In this document: one piece after another, positions 26,521 to 39,241 of the stretch
Layout: the number at the start of each line of letters is the position of its first letter
Numbering within the stretch: position 1 is the stretch's first letter
Assembly: GCA_020718845.1 (NCBI GenBank)
Contig: DYRG01000008.1
Coordinates: 20,155 to 84,154 of the forward strand
Direction: 5' to 3'
DNA: 64,000 nucleotides
Origin: Thiomargarita sp.
GTDB lineage: Bacteria > Pseudomonadota > Gammaproteobacteria > Beggiatoales > Beggiatoaceae
Translations under genes and position numbers: made by a program
Notes under the pieces: generated by a model
Database searches by the model: none
Told to the model about the DNA's origin: nothing
Seen by the model: the letters and a program-made list of their open reading frames with translations, nothing else

Positions 26521-27057
26521 TTATTCAATCCAATATTCGGGTTTATTTAAAGCATTAGCACATATAACTTTTCCTTTCGCATAATTCATAACATTTGGTT
26601 TCAATATTTTAACCATCCAAGCATCGATGTTCTTATCTAAAATAGGATAAGTGGGATCAAATCCTAATATTTGTGCTGGTTGAAATCCAAAACGTGCATA
26701 ATAGGCTGGAGAACCTAAAACAAATACCAATGCAGTTTCTAATCGGGATAAAATATCTAAACCCGTTTGAACTAATTGAGAACCAACACCTTGATTTTGA
26801 GAAGAAGGAATCACCGCTAAAGGTGCTAAAATAGACGCAGAAATTAAAGAAACATTCTCTAATTTTACCCGACTAAATAAAATATGTCCGATTGGATTGT
26901 TGTTTTGAAAAGCTAACAAAGAAAGCGTTGGCTGTGCACTCGGATCATTAAGCAACTCAGAAACTAAATTAACTACTATAGGCTCTATTTCAAAAGCGGC
27001 TTTTTCAACTGCTAAAATCATTTCTAAATCATTAGAATGTGTTTCCCGAATTAGCAT
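26521..27057 (-). CDS. GNAT-family N-acetyltransferase (YhbS-like)
   Basis: 178 residues. Seen: N-terminal R-x-x-x-x-D region (MLIRETHSNDLEMIL), acetyl-CoA loop SQNQGVGSQLVQTGL (motif A, Q-x-x-G-x-G) and the YYARFGFQPA motif B, in the COG3153/YhbS arrangement. The substrate is unknown. It is convergent with infA. Confidence 0.82.
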   Translation of the reverse strand: MLIRETHSNDLEMILAVEKAAFEIEPIVVNLVSELLNDPSAQPTLSLLAFQNNNPIGHILFSRVKLENVSLISASILAPLAVIPSSQNQGVGSQLVQTGLDILSRLETALVFVLGSPAYYARFGFQPAQILGFDPTYPILDKNIDAWMVKILKPNVMNYAKGKVICANALNKPEYWIE

Positions 27058-27504
27058 CTATATATCCTCAAAAAATTAGGTAGTGATGTATTTACTGGCT
27101 AATAATCTTTACATTTCAAGAAGTTAAAACAAGATTTCTATAGTGCATTACTACCAATCTAATAAATAACTCATCTATTTTTCTCCTGTTTTTATTTTCT
27201 CTAAATTTTAACATCTTTTTAGGAAATCTACTATACAACTTTTAATCTTTCTTCTTAAATAACGTTAAATGCTTTTATAGTTCTCGTTATAGTTATGATG
27301 GGATAAATAAAAATGGAAATACTTATTTGAAAAAATTTCCTGCTTTAACCTTAGCAAATATTTTTTTACGTTATAAACCAACATGGTTCAAAAATGGTGA
27401 TTTAGGAGTTGAAATTTATGATATATTTAATGACAAATTTTGTTTTATTCAGCCTTATAATGGCGGTCATAATCCACTAAATTGTCTAAACAAGGAATCC
27501 TCAA
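27058..27504. other. 447-bp AT-rich gap before ubiE
   Basis: It contains an inverted repeat (27079-27155) and otherwise AT-rich sequence. A 75-codon frame starting at a TTG (27327) runs into ubiE in another frame; it lacks a clear ribosome-binding site and resembles nothing I know, so I leave it uncalled. The ubiE promoter presumably lies in the second half. Confidence 0.4.
27079..27155. repeat. 77-bp inverted-repeat element sharing GGTAGT termini with 8208-8300
   Basis: GGTAGTGATG at 27079-27088 is inverted as CATTACTACC at 27146-27155 (one mismatch). The outer GGTAGTGAT is identical to the termini of the element at 8208. Both lie in non-coding DNA. Confidence 0.45.
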
Positions 27505-28251
27505 ATGGATACAGAAGAAACGCATTTCGGCTTTCAAAAAGTGCCAGTGAATGAAAAAGTCCAAAAAGTTAAAGCAGTCTTTGATTCGGTTGCGCCTAAT
27601 TATGATTTGATGAACGATTTGATGTCATTAGGAATTCATCGTTTGTGGAAGCAATTTACAATTAATTTAGCTGCCGTTCAAAAAGGGTGGAAAATTTTAG
27701 ATGTAGCGGGAGGAACAGGCGATTTAACTTCTGCTTTTGCACAAAAGGTTGGAGAAACCGGTGAAGTGGTTTTAGCAGACATTAATGCAGAAATGTTAAA
27801 TGTGGGGCGAGATCGCTTAATTAATGAAGGCATTGTGGGCAATGTGCATTGTGTGCAAGCTGATGCTGAAAACTTACCTTTTGAAGATGATCATTTTAAT
27901 TTAATTACGATTGCATTTGGATTGAGAAATGTCACGAATAAAGATAATGCGTTAGCATCAATGTTTCGGGTTTTAAAACCAGGCGGACGTTTATTTGTAT
28001 TGGAGTTTTCACAAGTGCATTTTCCTCCTTTAAAAGCCTTGTATGATGTTTATTCATTTCAAATTTTACCCTTTTTAGGAAAAATAGTTGCAAATGACGA
28101 AGGAAGTTATCGTTATTTGGCTGAATCAATCCGAATGCACCCCAATCAAGAAACTTTAAAACAAATGATGGAAGAAGTTGGATTTGAACGGTGCGAATAT
28201 TTTAATTTAACGGGCGGCGTTGTTGCTCTACATTGTGGTTACAAATTCTAA
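27505..28251 (+). CDS. ubiE: Ubiquinone/menaquinone biosynthesis C-methyltransferase
   Basis: 248 residues. SAM-dependent C-methylation of demethoxyquinol or demethylmenaquinol. Seen: [17 protein letters not shown], motif [16 protein letters not shown], and the C-terminal signature with [17 protein letters not shown] lies 8 bases ahead of the ATG. The stop shares an A with the ubiB start (TAATG). Confidence 0.97.
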   Translation: MDTEETHFGFQKVPVNEKVQKVKAVFDSVAPNYDLMNDLMSLGIHRLWKQFTINLAAVQKGWKILDVAGGTGDLTSAFAQKVGETGEVVLADINAEMLNVGRDRLINEGIVGNVHCVQADAENLPFEDDHFNLITIAFGLRNVTNKDNALASMFRVLKPGGRLFVLEFSQVHFPPLKALYDVYSFQILPFLGKIVANDEGSYRYLAESIRMHPNQETLKQMMEEVGFERCEYFNLTGGVVALHCGYKF

Positions 28252-29888
28252 TGTATTCATTAATTCGTTTAGGTGTTATTTATTTAACATTAGTTCGGCA
28301 TGGTTTAGATGAAGTCTTACGAGAAACGCCTTTGTGGTATTTATTTCGGATCGTTTTATTTTTAACGCCCGCTTATTGGTTAAATGCTAATAAATACAAT
28401 AAATTACGAGGCGAAAGATTACGCGAAGCCTTAGAAGAACTCGGTCCAATTTTCGTTAAGTTTGGACAAATACTTTCAACTCGACGAGATTTATTACCTG
28501 ATGATTTGGCAGATGAATTAGCAAAATTACAAGATCGTGTGACACCGATTCCTTTAGAAGTTTCTCGTGAAGTATTAGAAAAAGCCTATGGAAAACCACC
28601 TGAAGAAGTTTTTGCGTATTTTGAAGAAAATCCTTTAGCTGCTGCCTCAATTGCACAAGTTCATGCCGCACGTTTAAGTGACGGTCGAGAAGTAGTGGTT
28701 AAAATCATTCGTCCGGGGATTTCAAAACGCATTAAACGTGATATTGAAGTAATGTATTTGTTTGCGCATTTGGCGGAGAAATATTGGTCGGAAGGAAAAC
28801 GATTACATCCCGTTGAAGTGGTGAAGGAATTTGAGCATCATTTGAATGATGAGTTAGATTTATTACGCGAAGCAGGTAATTGCACCATGCTAAGACGTAA
28901 TTTTGAAGATTCACATTTGTTATATGTGCCAGAAGTGATGTGGGACTATTGCAACCCGCACGTTTTTGTAATGGAAAGAGTGTTTGGTGTGCCGATTAGT
29001 CACCTTGCAACTTTGAAAGCAAATAACGTTAATTTAAGGTATTTGGCAGAAGTAGGTGTTGAAACCTTTTTTACGCAAGTTTTTCGAGATAATTTCTTTC
29101 ACGCCGATATGCACCCGGGCAATATTTTTGTGAACATTTCAAATCCAGACTATCCAAATTACATCGCGGTGGATTTTGGCATTATGGGAACGTTGAGCAA
29201 AGCCGATCAACATTATTTGGCGGAGAACTTTCTAGCGTTCTTTAGGCGCGATTATCGGCGGGTTGCAGAGTTGCACGTTGATTCGGGTTGGGTGCCCGCA
29301 AATACTCGCGTAGAGGAGTTTGAAGGCGCAATTCGTTGTGTTTGTGAACCGATTTTTAATCGTCCTTTGAAAGAGATTTCATTTGGTTTGTTGTTGTTAC
29401 GTTTATTTCAAACCGCGCGGCGTTTCAATATGGAAGTGCAACCCCAATTAGTTTTATTACAAAAAACGCTTTTAAATATTGAAGGATTGGGGCGACAATT
29501 ATATCCAGATTTAGATTTGTGGCAAACCGCGCAACCTTATTTAGAAAAGTGGATGAAACAACGGGTTGGTGTGGGAGCAATTTGGAGTAATTTAAGAGAA
29601 GAAGTTCCTCAATGGGTTGAAACTATTCCAGAATTACCGCGTTTATTACATGATGCGTTATTAGAACTGCGCAAACCACAACGTGATAATTTGCAACAAA
29701 TTGAATTACAACAAATTTTACAAAATTATCATCGACGTAATATTTTAGCAATTGCGGGCGGTTCTTTTTTAATTAGTGCGGCGTTACTAATTGGTTTAAA
29801 TACTAAGATATTCATGGACTTATCAATTTTAGGCGTGACCGCCGCCATTGTGGGCTTAGTTTTATTAGTAATTGCGTTACTAGATTAA
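28251..29888 (+). CDS. ubiB: Ubiquinone biosynthesis atypical kinase UbiB
   Basis: 545 residues. ABC1/ADCK-like atypical kinase/ATPase needed for early ubiquinone steps. Seen: K-x-G-Q motif ([16 protein letters not shown]), the Ala-rich [11 protein letters not shown] loop, catalytic [12 protein letters not shown] and VDFGIMG, and two C-terminal membrane helices (about 495-543). The ATG at 28251 overlaps the ubiE stop, so the six-codon longer frame is rejected. ubiJ, normally between ubiE and ubiB, is absent. Confidence 0.96.
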   Translation: MYSLIRLGVIYLTLVRHGLDEVLRETPLWYLFRIVLFLTPAYWLNANKYNKLRGERLREALEELGPIFVKFGQILSTRRDLLPDDLADELAKLQDRVTPIPLEVSREVLEKAYGKPPEEVFAYFEENPLAAASIAQVHAARLSDGREVVVKIIRPGISKRIKRDIEVMYLFAHLAEKYWSEGKRLHPVEVVKEFEHHLNDELDLLREAGNCTMLRRNFEDSHLLYVPEVMWDYCNPHVFVMERVFGVPISHLATLKANNVNLRYLAEVGVETFFTQVFRDNFFHADMHPGNIFVNISNPDYPNYIAVDFGIMGTLSKADQHYLAENFLAFFRRDYRRVAELHVDSGWVPANTRVEEFEGAIRCVCEPIFNRPLKEISFGLLLLRLFQTARRFNMEVQPQLVLLQKTLLNIEGLGRQLYPDLDLWQTAQPYLEKWMKQRVGVGAIWSNLREEVPQWVETIPELPRLLHDALLELRKPQRDNLQQIELQQILQNYHRRNILAIAGGSFLISAALLIGLNTKIFMDLSILGVTAAIVGLVLLVIALLD

Positions 29889-29889
29889 C

Positions 29890-29922
29890 AAACCTGACAG
29901 GTTTTTGAAACCTGTCAGGTTT
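29890..29922. repeat. Perfect 15-bp inverted repeat, itself made of palindromic arms
   Basis: AAACCTGACAGGTTT (29890-29904) is followed after 3 bases by AAACCTGTCAGGTTT (29908-29922). It lies one base after the ubiB stop and 20 bases from the convergent kinase stop, so it can fold on either strand. No T-run follows on the plus side. It may act as a terminator or belong to a dispersed palindromic repeat family. Confidence 0.75.
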
Positions 29923-29941
29923 AAACGAAGGAGTTTCAATT

Positions 29942-32900
29942 TTATAAAGATAAACGATAGATTTGTTGAGGAAGTGCTTTACCTTTCAATTGCACAGGTG
30001 CTAAAGGTTCAATAGGTAAGTTTTCATTGAAATCACCTAACGCATGAAATACGCTTTCTGAAAGAATTATTTCACCTTTCTTTGCTTGTCCCGTCAAACG
30101 TGATGCAACATTCACGGTGTCACCAATAATCGTATAGTTCATATAGTTAGAAGAACCGACATTTCCAACAATCATTTCACCCTTGTTGATACCAATACCT
30201 AAACCAAAAGTTCCTTCGTAGCAATTCTTCCATTTTGTAAAGACTTCTTCAAATGCACTTTGCATATCTATTGCAGCTTGCACAGCACGTTTTGGGGCAT
30301 CTTGTTGAGGAAAAGGCACACCAAATCCAATCAATAAACAATCACCCGCCATATTGAAAATTGTTCCTTCATAACGGTAAGCAACTTGGGTTAATGCAGA
30401 GAAAAATTCATTAAGAATTGCAACGACTTGCATGGGTTGTAATGCTTCTGATAATGCGGTAAATCCTCTCAAATCTGCAAACATTGCAACACCCTCTTGA
30501 CGATTTTGACGGTCGGTTAAAGCAATCTCAGCTTTCTCTGGATGCGTTAAAATGTCATCTACTAAGGTGGGAGAAACATAGCGTTTGAACATACTTTCTA
30601 ATTGTTTTCTTTGCGCTAATTCTAAATCACGGCGTGCAACTTGATAACGCAATAATGAGCGCACTCGAGCTAAAAGTTCCTCACGATTAATGGGTTTGGA
30701 GAGAAACTCATCTGCACCCGCTTGAATACCTTTAATTCTATCTTGGCGACCATCTAATGCAGTTACCAAAACAACGGGCGTTAAAACGCTTTCTGGGGCG
30801 GTTTTAATGTGATAACACACCTCAAATCCATCCATCCCCGGCATCATAACATCTGATAAAACAACATCGGGACGTTGTTCTCTAACGAGTTCTAATGCAG
30901 TTTCTCCACTATTTGCAGTTAAAACTTCATAGCCTTCTTCACGCAAATAATTGCTCACTAAAATTGTATCATAAGGTTGATCATCGACCACTAAAATTTT
31001 ACCTTGTTGTGGTTCCATTTCAAATAATTTTAAGAGCGGTTCTTTAACATCTATAGTTAAATTTTCAAGCAAACAAGGTGTTTCAAATTCTTTTAAAATT
31101 AAACACATTGCTGATTGAGTTAATTGATAATCACCTGTAATTAATTGGCTAGTTTTAATTGCTTCATCAAACTGTTGGTTTCTCGCAAGTTCTTCCAAAG
31201 ATTTGCAATGTTGTGCTAAATCTTGTGCGCCCAAATTTGCACTACTTGATTTTAATGTATGTGCAGCACGTCCCATTGCAATTAAATCTTTATGTTCAGC
31301 GGCTTGTTGCATTTGAGTAATTAAATCGCCCGATGATTCAAGATAAGTATTTACCAAATCTTGCAAAATCTCTGGTTCATCAATGCCTAAAGAAACAACC
31401 ATTGCTTGACGAATGTGTGCTGCTAATTGTTGGATTTCTGTGTTATTTGGAGAAAGGGTTTCTTCGGTTACAACGGCATTTGTTGGTTGTTCACTTTGAT
31501 TAACTCGTAAATGTTTCAAGGCTTTTTCTACCAACGCATATTCAGCAAAGGCTTTTTCTACTGTTTCCAACAATGCATCGATAGTTTCACCTGCTCGACT
31601 GCGTAATTCTAACTCTTTGCATAAATTACTAAAAATTGGCAAGCCCATATTTGCGCTGCTTGATTTTAAACTGTGCGCGGGGCGTTCTAATAATTTTGCA
31701 TCTTTTTGTTTAATTGCTTCGTGCATTTCAGCAATTAAATCAGTGCAACCTTGTGAGTATGCATCGAGCAACTCGTTATTAATATCAACAGCACCACCTG
31801 TTAATTCATTTAGGGCTATCATGATTTGATGTTCTAATACACTAATTTCTGGATCGCTTAAAGCAACTTCTTTGGGTTTAGTTATTTCAACAGATGTTAT
31901 ATTTTCTATAATTTTTGCTGGAAGAATACCTTTAGTATCAATTGCACGTTGTAATCCCGCCGCTAATTCATTAACGCTAATGGGTTTTGTAACATAATCA
32001 TCCATTCCATTATCTAAACATTTCTCACGATAACCTTGTAATGCGTGAGCCGTCATTGCAATAATGTAAGGACGTTGTTTGAAATCGGGGAGTAATTTAA
32101 TGATTTGTCGGGTTGCTTCAAATCCATCCATTTCTGGCATTTGCACGTCCATTAAAATACAATCAAAAGTATTTTGTTTGACGGCTTCTACCGCTTCCAA
32201 TCCATTATTTGCAATCTTTGCAGTGTAACCCATGCGTTTGAGCAATAACGTTGCAACTTTTTGGTTTGTAAGATTATCTTCAACCAATAATAAACGTAAA
32301 GGTGCATTAGGTTGAATTGTTTTAGGTTGGGTTTTTAAATGCGTTTCTAAAACGTTAATTTGTGTAGGAACTTCTGAAAGAGTTTTTTGCTGATTTGTCG
32401 AGAAAATTTCAATTAAACATTCAAATAAATGCGATGTTTTAACTGGTTTAGTCAAATAAGCCGAAAACAAATCTGCTTCAGAAAGCTGTTGACGACCTAA
32501 AGAAGTTAGCATTACCAAAGGTAGTTTCTCTGGTGTAAATTCTTTACGAATTTCTATCGCTAATGTCATGCCGTCCATGACTGGCATTTGCATATCTAGT
32601 ACAGCAATATCAAATGGTTTTTCTTGCTTATGTAGGATTTCAATTGCTTCGCGTCCACCTACCGCTTCAGTAACACTCATACCCCAAGATTCTAATTGGA
32701 TTCTTAAAATATGCCGATTAGTTGCATTATCATCAACAATTAAAGCAGTTTTATTAGACAAATCTTCATTTAATTTAACCAAATAATTACCATCTTGCTG
32801 TGAAGCAACTTTAGCAATAATTGTGAAGTGGAAAGTTGTTCCTCGATTCATTTCGCTTTCAACCCACATTTCGCCGCCCATTAGCTCGCACAAATGTTTA

Positions 32901-34345
32901 CTAATAGCTAAACCTAATCCTGTTCCTCCATATTTTCTGGTCATTGATGCATCGACTTGACTAAAGGCTTTAAATAACCGATCCATCCGATCTCGAGGAA
33001 TACCAATCCCCGTATCTTGAACTGCAAATTGGATTTCAACTTCTTTATCTTCTAATAAACGGGTACTAATGCGGATAATGATTTCACCTTTTTCAGTAAA
33101 TTTCACCGCATTACTTAATAAATTAACAATAATTTGTCTTAAACGGGTTATATCGCCAATGATCGTTGAAACCGTTTGATTTTCAAAGAGTAATCCTAAT
33201 TCTAAATGTTTTTCCAGTGCTTTGGGCGCAACTAAATCAAAGGCTGATTCTACACATTCTCTTAAATTGAAAGGACGGCTTTCAAATTCCATTTTACCCG
33301 CATCAATTTTTGAGAAATCCAATACGTCATTAATTAAGGTTAATAACGTATCGCCGCTGGTTTTAATGGTTTCTAAATAATCACGTTGTTCTGAATTTAA
33401 TGAAGTATCTAGTAATAAGGTTGTCATACCTAAAACGGCATTCATTGGTGTACGAATTTCATGGCTCATATTAGCTAAAAATTCACTCTTCGCCCGACTT
33501 GCAACTTCTGCAACTTCTTTTGCTTCTTGTAAATCTTCGATGGTTTCTTCTAATTCACGATTTGTTTTAGATAATTCAATTGTGCGTGCTTGAACTAAAT
33601 CTTCTAAATGCTCACGATGTTTCTCAAGCATCTGATCGCGTTCTTGGATTTGGGCAAGCATTTGGTTAAACGCATTTACCAATGAGCCAATTTCATCTTG
33701 ACCATATTGTTCAGCACGAATACTGTAATCATTTTTCTCGGTAATTGTTTTAGCAATATTTGATAAATGATAAATAGGTACAGAAATAATATTTTGTAAA
33801 TGATTTGAAATCATAAATGAAATAAGCACAGTTACGCCCAAAATTAGTGCTAATGCAAAGGCAAAGTTTTTCAATAATGAGTAAATAATGCTCAAATCAG
33901 ATTGAATAAAAACCATCCCTAATTTTCGATCAGCTAAGATGATTTCTTTGAAGATATTTAAATGACTTGCAGTAAATTCTGCTTTATCTTCCATCTGTAT
34001 TTTAGGAGGATCAAATTTTGAACTTTCATCTCTTTTGTAATGTGCGAAGACATTTAATTTGTCATCATAAATAACGGCACTAATAACATTAGGTTCTGCT
34101 TTTAATGCGCTGAGGGTTTTAAAGGCATTTTCTTGATCTAAGAAACTTAACGAAGCAGTAGAATTATCTCCAATCACCATTGCGAGAATAGATTGTTGTC
34201 TAACCAAAGCATTGCGTAAGGAAACGACTTCATTAAAGGTAAAAAATGCCGATGCCATAATTAAAGCAACGACATTTGTCACCATGATAATAAAAATGAG
34301 CTTACGCTTGATAGAAAGGTTTTGAAAAAGCAGGTTTTTCTTCAT
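29942..34345 (-). CDS. Hybrid phosphorelay histidine kinase fused to a class III nucleotide cyclase
   Basis: 1467 residues. Order seen: membrane helix (about 15-37), periplasmic sensor (38-155), second helix (159-180), HAMP (180-232), coiled coil, HisKA with H295 (NMSHEIRTP), HATPase (about 395-515, [17 protein letters not shown]), receiver 1 (D584), receiver 2 (D733), HPt 1 (H891, [12 protein letters not shown]), HPt 2 (H1029, [12 protein letters not shown]), receiver 3 (D1165), class III cyclase (about 1280-1467) with metal residues D1291 and D1335 and transition-state N1412/R1416. The purine-specifying Lys position is Asn1331, so cAMP versus cGMP cannot be predicted. It appears to be a complete relay with its own output on one chain. 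The ligand is unknown; no neighbour explains it. Confidence 0.93.
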   Translation of the reverse strand: MKKNLLFQNLSIKRKLIFIIMVTNVVALIMASAFFTFNEVVSLRNALVRQQSILAMVIGDNSTASLSFLDQENAFKTLSALKAEPNVISAVIYDDKLNVFAHYKRDESSKFDPPKIQMEDKAEFTASHLNIFKEIILADRKLGMVFIQSDLSIIYSLLKNFAFALALILGVTVLISFMISNHLQNIISVPIYHLSNIAKTITEKNDYSIRAEQYGQDEIGSLVNAFNQMLAQIQERDQMLEKHREHLEDLVQARTIELSKTNRELEETIEDLQEAKEVAEVASRAKSEFLANMSHEIRTPMNAVLGMTTLLLDTSLNSEQRDYLETIKTSGDTLLTLINDVLDFSKIDAGKMEFESRPFNLRECVESAFDLVAPKALEKHLELGLLFENQTVSTIIGDITRLRQIIVNLLSNAVKFTEKGEIIIRISTRLLEDKEVEIQFAVQDTGIGIPRDRMDRLFKAFSQVDASMTRKYGGTGLGLAISKHLCELMGGEMWVESEMNRGTTFHFTIIAKVASQQDGNYLVKLNEDLSNKTALIVDDNATNRHILRIQLESWGMSVTEAVGGREAIEILHKQEKPFDIAVLDMQMPVMDGMTLAIEIRKEFTPEKLPLVMLTSLGRQQLSEADLFSAYLTKPVKTSHLFECLIEIFSTNQQKTLSEVPTQINVLETHLKTQPKTIQPNAPLRLLLVEDNLTNQKVATLLLKRMGYTAKIANNGLEAVEAVKQNTFDCILMDVQMPEMDGFEATRQIIKLLPDFKQRPYIIAMTAHALQGYREKCLDNGMDDYVTKPISVNELAAGLQRAIDTKGILPAKIIENITSVEITKPKEVALSDPEISVLEHQIMIALNELTGGAVDINNELLDAYSQGCTDLIAEMHEAIKQKDAKLLERPAHSLKSSSANMGLPIFSNLCKELELRSRAGETIDALLETVEKAFAEYALVEKALKHLRVNQSEQPTNAVVTEETLSPNNTEIQQLAAHIRQAMVVSLGIDEPEILQDLVNTYLESSGDLITQMQQAAEHKDLIAMGRAAHTLKSSSANLGAQDLAQHCKSLEELARNQQFDEAIKTSQLITGDYQLTQSAMCLILKEFETPCLLENLTIDVKEPLLKLFEMEPQQGKILVVDDQPYDTILVSNYLREEGYEVLTANSGETALELVREQRPDVVLSDVMMPGMDGFEVCYHIKTAPESVLTPVVLVTALDGRQDRIKGIQAGADEFLSKPINREELLARVRSLLRYQVARRDLELAQRKQLESMFKRYVSPTLVDDILTHPEKAEIALTDRQNRQEGVAMFADLRGFTALSEALQPMQVVAILNEFFSALTQVAYRYEGTIFNMAGDCLLIGFGVPFPQQDAPKRAVQAAIDMQSAFEEVFTKWKNCYEGTFGLGIGINKGEMIVGNVGSSNYMNYTIIGDTVNVASRLTGQAKKGEIILSESVFHALGDFNENLPIEPLAPVQLKGKALPQQIYRLSL

Positions 34346-34412
34346 GTTTTTAAAGCCTGTTTAATAAATTGTTCACCATTAAGAATCCTGCCTTTGAAAT
34401 GCAGATAAAAAG

Positions 34413-35210
34413 CTATTGTTTCTTATCTTTTTTAATCAGTGCGTAGGCAGAATGGTTGTGAATAGATTCAAAGTTTTCAGATTCTACCACATAAGCATCG
34501 ATGCGGTCATCTAGGTTTAAGCGAGCCGCAACATCGCGCACAATATCTTCAACAAATTTTGGATTTTCATACGCAAATTCAGTAACATATTTCTCATCGG
34601 GACGCTTCAATAATCCAAACAATTGGCACGACGCTTCTTGCTCTGCAAGATCAATCAAATCTTCAATCCATACAAAAGTATTTAGTTTCGCAGTAATTGT
34701 AACGTGAGAACGTTGATTATGTGCACCATAACTTGAAATCTTTTTTGAACACGGACAAAGACTTGTTACAGGCACAATTACTTTGACAGTTATAATAGGT
34801 TTCTCACCTTTTATATCACCGATAAAAGTAACATCATAATCCATTAAACTTTTCACTTTTGAAACTGGCGCGGTTTTCTCAACAAAATAGGGAAAACGCA
34901 TTTCAATATGTCCAGATTCTGCTTCTAATCTTTTGAGCATTTCACAGAGCATTTCCTCAAAAGATTGCACCGTAATTTCGTATTCATTGCTATTCAAAAT
35001 TTCAACAAAACGCGACATATGCGTTCCTTTGAAATGCTGCGGCAAACTTACATACATATTGAAATTTGCAATGGTATGTTGCTCTCGCCCTGCACGATCC
35101 GCAACCCGCACGGGATGGTTAATATCTTTAATGCCTACCTTATCAATTGAAATATGACGATTATCGACGCTATTTTGCACGTCTGGGATCACACAAACAG
35201 GCTCACTCAT
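34413..35210 (-). CDS. folE2: GTP cyclohydrolase FolE2 (type IB)
   Basis: 265 residues. Converts GTP to 7,8-dihydroneopterin triphosphate for folate or queuosine. Seen: [21 protein letters not shown], the metal-ligand cysteine region [22 protein letters not shown], and the C-terminal [11 protein letters not shown]. FolE2 is the metal-flexible, often zinc-limitation-associated form; no Zur box was evident to me upstream. Confidence 0.95.
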   Translation of the reverse strand: MSEPVCVIPDVQNSVDNRHISIDKVGIKDINHPVRVADRAGREQHTIANFNMYVSLPQHFKGTHMSRFVEILNSNEYEITVQSFEEMLCEMLKRLEAESGHIEMRFPYFVEKTAPVSKVKSLMDYDVTFIGDIKGEKPIITVKVIVPVTSLCPCSKKISSYGAHNQRSHVTITAKLNTFVWIEDLIDLAEQEASCQLFGLLKRPDEKYVTEFAYENPKFVEDIVRDVAARLNLDDRIDAYVVESENFESIHNHSAYALIKKDKKQ

Positions 35211-35275
35211 TGCAAACTTTCCTCAAAATAGAAAATAAAAAAACACTGAACATTTCCACCATCCTTTTTTTATAT

Positions 35276-37174
35276 TTATATAACATCTAATGCATCGACA
35301 GATTGATGAAATAATAACGCTAAACGTTGTTTGATGGATTGCAAAATTCCTTTCTCATCTAAACCCACTTCTTCAAGCAATTCCGCTTGCGTTCCTTGCT
35401 CAACAAAAACATCTGGCAATCCTAAATGCAACATCGGGATATTAATGTTTTGAGTTGCTAAATATTCTGAAATCGCAGAACCAACACCACCCGCTATCAC
35501 ATTTTCCTCTAAAGTGACTAATAAATCATGACGTTCTGCCATTTGTAAAATTAACGCTTCATCTAAGGGTTTGACAAATCGCATATTAACCACCGTTGCA
35601 TTCAACGTTTCTCCCACTTTTTGAGCAACGGGCACTAAACTTCCAAAGGCTAATAAAGCAATTTGTTTTCCTTGACGACGGATTTCTGCTTTTCCAATTG
35701 GAATGGAAGTTAATGATTTTTCTATAGTTTTTCCAGTTCCACTTCCTCGCGGATAACGCACAACTGACGGTGCATTATGCAAGAAACCTGTCGTAAGCAT
35801 TTGACGACACTCGTTTTCATCCGCTGGCGACATAATTAATAAATTAGGAATGCAACGCAAATAACTCAAATCAAACATTCCCGCATGAGTTGCTCCATCT
35901 GCGCCCACTAAACCCGCCCGATCAACTGCAAATAAAACGGGTAAGTTTTGTAATGCAACATCATGAATTAATTGATCATATCCACGTTGTAAGAAAGTCG
36001 AATAGATTGCAACAACGGGTTTCAAACCATCGCACGCCATGCCCGCCGCTAAAGTTACCGCGTGTTGTTCTGCAATTCCTACGTCAAAATAACGGTCTGG
36101 ATATTTCTCAGAAAACGCCACCAAACCCGATCCTTCTCGCATGGCTGGCGTAATTCCAATCAACTTTTCCTCAACTGCCGCCATATCACACAACCACTCC
36201 CCAAAGATTTGTGTGTAAGTGGGTTTGCTCGGTTTTGTTTCAAATTTTCCAGTAATTTTATCAAATGCACTTACACCATGATAAACGCAAGGATCTTGCT
36301 CTGCGGGTTCAAATCCTTTTCCTTTGCGCGTCACAATATGTAAAAATTGAGGTCCTTCTAAGGTTTTAATATTTCTAAAAGTTGTAATTAAAGAACTTAA
36401 ATTATGCCCATCAATCGGTCCAATATAATTAAAACCAAATTCCTCAAATAAAGTACCTGGTACAAACATTCCTTTGAAATGCTCTTCAGTTAAACGTGCC
36501 ATATCGTGAAAAGAAGGTGTATGACTTAAAATCTTTTTTCCACCTTCTCTCAAATGCGCATAGAAACGACTTGAAAGGATTTTTCCAAAGTATTGTTTTA
36601 ATGCACCAACATTTGGAGAAATCGACATATCATTATCGTTTAAAATCACTAAAATATTAGCTTTAATATCGCCCGCATGATTTAAGGCTTCAAATGCCAT
36701 TCCAGCGGTCATTGCTCCATCACCAATGATTGCAATTGTTTTGCGTTTTTGATTAGAAAGTTTCGCCGCAATTGCCATTCCTAACGCCGCACTAATTGAG
36801 GTGCTAGAATGCCCCACACCAAAGGTATCGTATTCACTTTCAGAACGTTTTGGAAACCCCGACAAACCCTCTTTTTGGCGAATCTTTTTTAAAGCATCTC
36901 TTCTACCCGTTAAAATCTTATGTGGATAACTTTGATGACCCACATCCCAAACCAAACGATCCTCTGGCGTATTAAACACATAATGTAATGCGATTGTTAA
37001 TTCAACAACACCTAAATTTGAAGCAAAATGTCCACCTGTTTCACTCACGGTTGTAATTAAATAATTACGCAATTCTTCAGAGAGTTGTAATAAACTTGTT
37101 TCAGGCAAATGACGTAATTGTATAGGAGAATCAATACGTTGCAACAAAGGATAAGGATTTTCTGGAGATTTCAT
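35276..37174 (-). CDS. dxs: 1-deoxy-D-xylulose-5-phosphate synthase
   Basis: 632 residues. First step of the MEP isoprenoid pathway. Seen: [24 protein letters not shown] motif [18 protein letters not shown], the DGHN loop, and the transketolase-like [15 protein letters not shown]; the C-terminal domain is complete. It lies between folE2 and gspD on the same strand with short gaps. Confidence 0.97.
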   Translation of the reverse strand: MKSPENPYPLLQRIDSPIQLRHLPETSLLQLSEELRNYLITTVSETGGHFASNLGVVELTIALHYVFNTPEDRLVWDVGHQSYPHKILTGRRDALKKIRQKEGLSGFPKRSESEYDTFGVGHSSTSISAALGMAIAAKLSNQKRKTIAIIGDGAMTAGMAFEALNHAGDIKANILVILNDNDMSISPNVGALKQYFGKILSSRFYAHLREGGKKILSHTPSFHDMARLTEEHFKGMFVPGTLFEEFGFNYIGPIDGHNLSSLITTFRNIKTLEGPQFLHIVTRKGKGFEPAEQDPCVYHGVSAFDKITGKFETKPSKPTYTQIFGEWLCDMAAVEEKLIGITPAMREGSGLVAFSEKYPDRYFDVGIAEQHAVTLAAGMACDGLKPVVAIYSTFLQRGYDQLIHDVALQNLPVLFAVDRAGLVGADGATHAGMFDLSYLRCIPNLLIMSPADENECRQMLTTGFLHNAPSVVRYPRGSGTGKTIEKSLTSIPIGKAEIRRQGKQIALLAFGSLVPVAQKVGETLNATVVNMRFVKPLDEALILQMAERHDLLVTLEENVIAGGVGSAISEYLATQNINIPMLHLGLPDVFVEQGTQAELLEEVGLDEKGILQSIKQRLALLFHQSVDALDVI

Positions 37175-37199
37175 AATACTGCAAGCCTCTTTATTTGAT

Positions 37200-39239
37200 T
37201 TATTTTACTTGTGGCCAATCAACGATAAAAGCATTTAAATCAGGTAAAACTGGCACTTCTTGTTTTTCAACAAAGGGCACGCCGTCGGCTTGATGAGCTA
37301 ATTGTTGTGCTCTCATGTAATTGTATTTGCTAGAACTAATTTGTTGTTCAGTTTCAGCATTACGCATGATTTTAGGATGTAGAAATATCATTAAATTACG
37401 TTTAACTTTTTGAGTTCCTTGCGAACGAAACAATGCTCCAATAATAGGTATATCACCTAATAAAGGTACTTTTTGCTGATTATCTGTTAATGTTTCATCA
37501 ATTAAACCACCTAAAACTAAAACGTGTCTATCTTCAACCATTACCGATGTTTTTAAAGAACGAGTATTTGTAACGACATCGGCAGTTCCTACCTTATCGG
37601 TGACTAAACTAGAAACCTCTTGTTCAATATCAAGTTTAATACTATTTCCTTCATTAATTTGCGGCTTGACTTTTAATTTAATGCCCACATCTTGACGTTG
37701 AATTGTTTGAAATGGATTTGTAACACCTGTCGTGCTTCCAGTATTAGTATATTGACCCGTGACAAATGGCACATTTTGACCCACATGGATTTGTGCTTCT
37801 TGATTATCCAAGGTAACTAATGAAGGCGTAGAAAGCACATTTGTACTCCGATCGGCGGCTAATGCTTGTAATAAAACGGCGAAATTAAATGCACCACCTT
37901 CTTTATAGCGTCCAATGCCAGTTGTAATACCATTTAAATTAGTGGTTGCGGGGGTTTGTTTATTATAAATTGCTCCAGCGATATCGACAATCCCAGTCGT
38001 TGAACTTCCAAAATTAATTAAACCCACTGGAGAAATACCGCCAGAAAGCCCTTCTGTAATCCATTGCACGCCTAATTGTTGGGCTTTATTGTTCTCAACT
38101 TCTGCAATGATTGCTTCGACTAAAACTTGCGCTCTTCTTACATCCAATTGTCGAACAACTGCTAACAAATTTTGTAAAATCGCAGGCGTGGCAGTAATAA
38201 TTAAACTATTTGTCGACGGATCGGCTTGAATGTGCGTGTGAATCGTTGTATTTGAAGGTTGTGGGGTAGGAGTTGCAGTTGAAATTGGTGGCGTGACGGG
38301 CGTTTGAGGGGCATTTGGCGCGGCATTTTGAACGGGGGCTGGCGTGGTTATCGGCGCAGCAACGATCGTGGGCGTAGAAGAACGCGAGGATTTTGTTCCC
38401 ATTAAACTATCGCTGACACTTTTCAAAATTTCAGCTAATTCTTTGGCTTGCGCATATTTCAAATATATCACTTGCGTATTTCCAGAATTTTCTAATGGCG
38501 TATCTAAATGCGTAATTAATGCTCGCAAACGAAGTTTCTCGGCTTTTTCTCCACTAATTAAAACGCTATTTGTTCTCTCATCAGCAATAATGGCGGGTGA
38601 TTTAGAAGGTTGAGGATTTCCAATCCGCGATTGTTGTTCTAAAGTCGTGATTATTCTACTAATTTCTAATGCTGACGCATGGCGCATTCTAATCACTTCC
38701 ACATCAGAAACTTCATGTTTATCGATGCGTTTAATTAGTTCTACCATTCGAGCAACATTTGCTGCCCGATCAGAAATGATAATTAAATTATTGTCAGGGC
38801 TTGCGGCTAAATGTCCTTCTTGAGGAACTAAAGGACGTAAAATAGGAATTAATTGACCCGTATTAACGTGTTTAACTTCAACAACTTGGGTGATGATTTC
38901 ATCTGAGCCTGTATCGGTTCTTTCAATGCGGGAACTATCTGATTTTCCTAGTGTTTCTGGAAGGATTTTGATTACTTTGCCGCTTGGGATCGCCGTGAAA
39001 CCATGCACACTTAAAATTGAAATAAAGGTTTGATAAAGTTCTTTTTCATTCATGGGCGTGCTAGAAATCACCGTGACTTTACCTTTCACGCGCTCGTCGA
39101 CCACAAAGTTTTTCTTAGTAACTTCAGAAACCATTTGAATTAAATTTGAAATGTCGACTTCTTTTAAATTGAGCGTCACTTGTTGTGCATTGACAAATGG
39201 CGTTGAAAAGAAAGTAATGAATATTAAAAAGAATTTCAT
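37200..39239 (-). CDS. gspD: Type II secretion outer-membrane secretin GspD
   Basis: 679 residues. Signal peptide (about 1-18), N0 domain (about 20-90), N1-N3 repeats with a Thr/Pro/Ala-rich insertion near 285-335, then the secretin core ([55 protein letters not shown], and the V-L-G-G-L-I-D motif) and a C-terminal tail. It forms the outer-membrane channel of the T2SS. It is about 22 kb from the gspGHIJ set, so the T2SS genes are dispersed. Confidence 0.95.
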   Translation of the reverse strand: MKFFLIFITFFSTPFVNAQQVTLNLKEVDISNLIQMVSEVTKKNFVVDERVKGKVTVISSTPMNEKELYQTFISILSVHGFTAIPSGKVIKILPETLGKSDSSRIERTDTGSDEIITQVVEVKHVNTGQLIPILRPLVPQEGHLAASPDNNLIIISDRAANVARMVELIKRIDKHEVSDVEVIRMRHASALEISRIITTLEQQSRIGNPQPSKSPAIIADERTNSVLISGEKAEKLRLRALITHLDTPLENSGNTQVIYLKYAQAKELAEILKSVSDSLMGTKSSRSSTPTIVAAPITTPAPVQNAAPNAPQTPVTPPISTATPTPQPSNTTIHTHIQADPSTNSLIITATPAILQNLLAVVRQLDVRRAQVLVEAIIAEVENNKAQQLGVQWITEGLSGGISPVGLINFGSSTTGIVDIAGAIYNKQTPATTNLNGITTGIGRYKEGGAFNFAVLLQALAADRSTNVLSTPSLVTLDNQEAQIHVGQNVPFVTGQYTNTGSTTGVTNPFQTIQRQDVGIKLKVKPQINEGNSIKLDIEQEVSSLVTDKVGTADVVTNTRSLKTSVMVEDRHVLVLGGLIDETLTDNQQKVPLLGDIPIIGALFRSQGTQKVKRNLMIFLHPKIMRNAETEQQISSSKYNYMRAQQLAHQADGVPFVEKQEVPVLPDLNAFIVDWPQVK

Positions 39240-39241
39240 GA

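Noticed and set aside
27327..27554. 75-codon frame upstream of ubiE
   Set aside because: Starts at a TTG without a ribosome site, resembles no known family, and runs 50 bases into ubiE in another frame.
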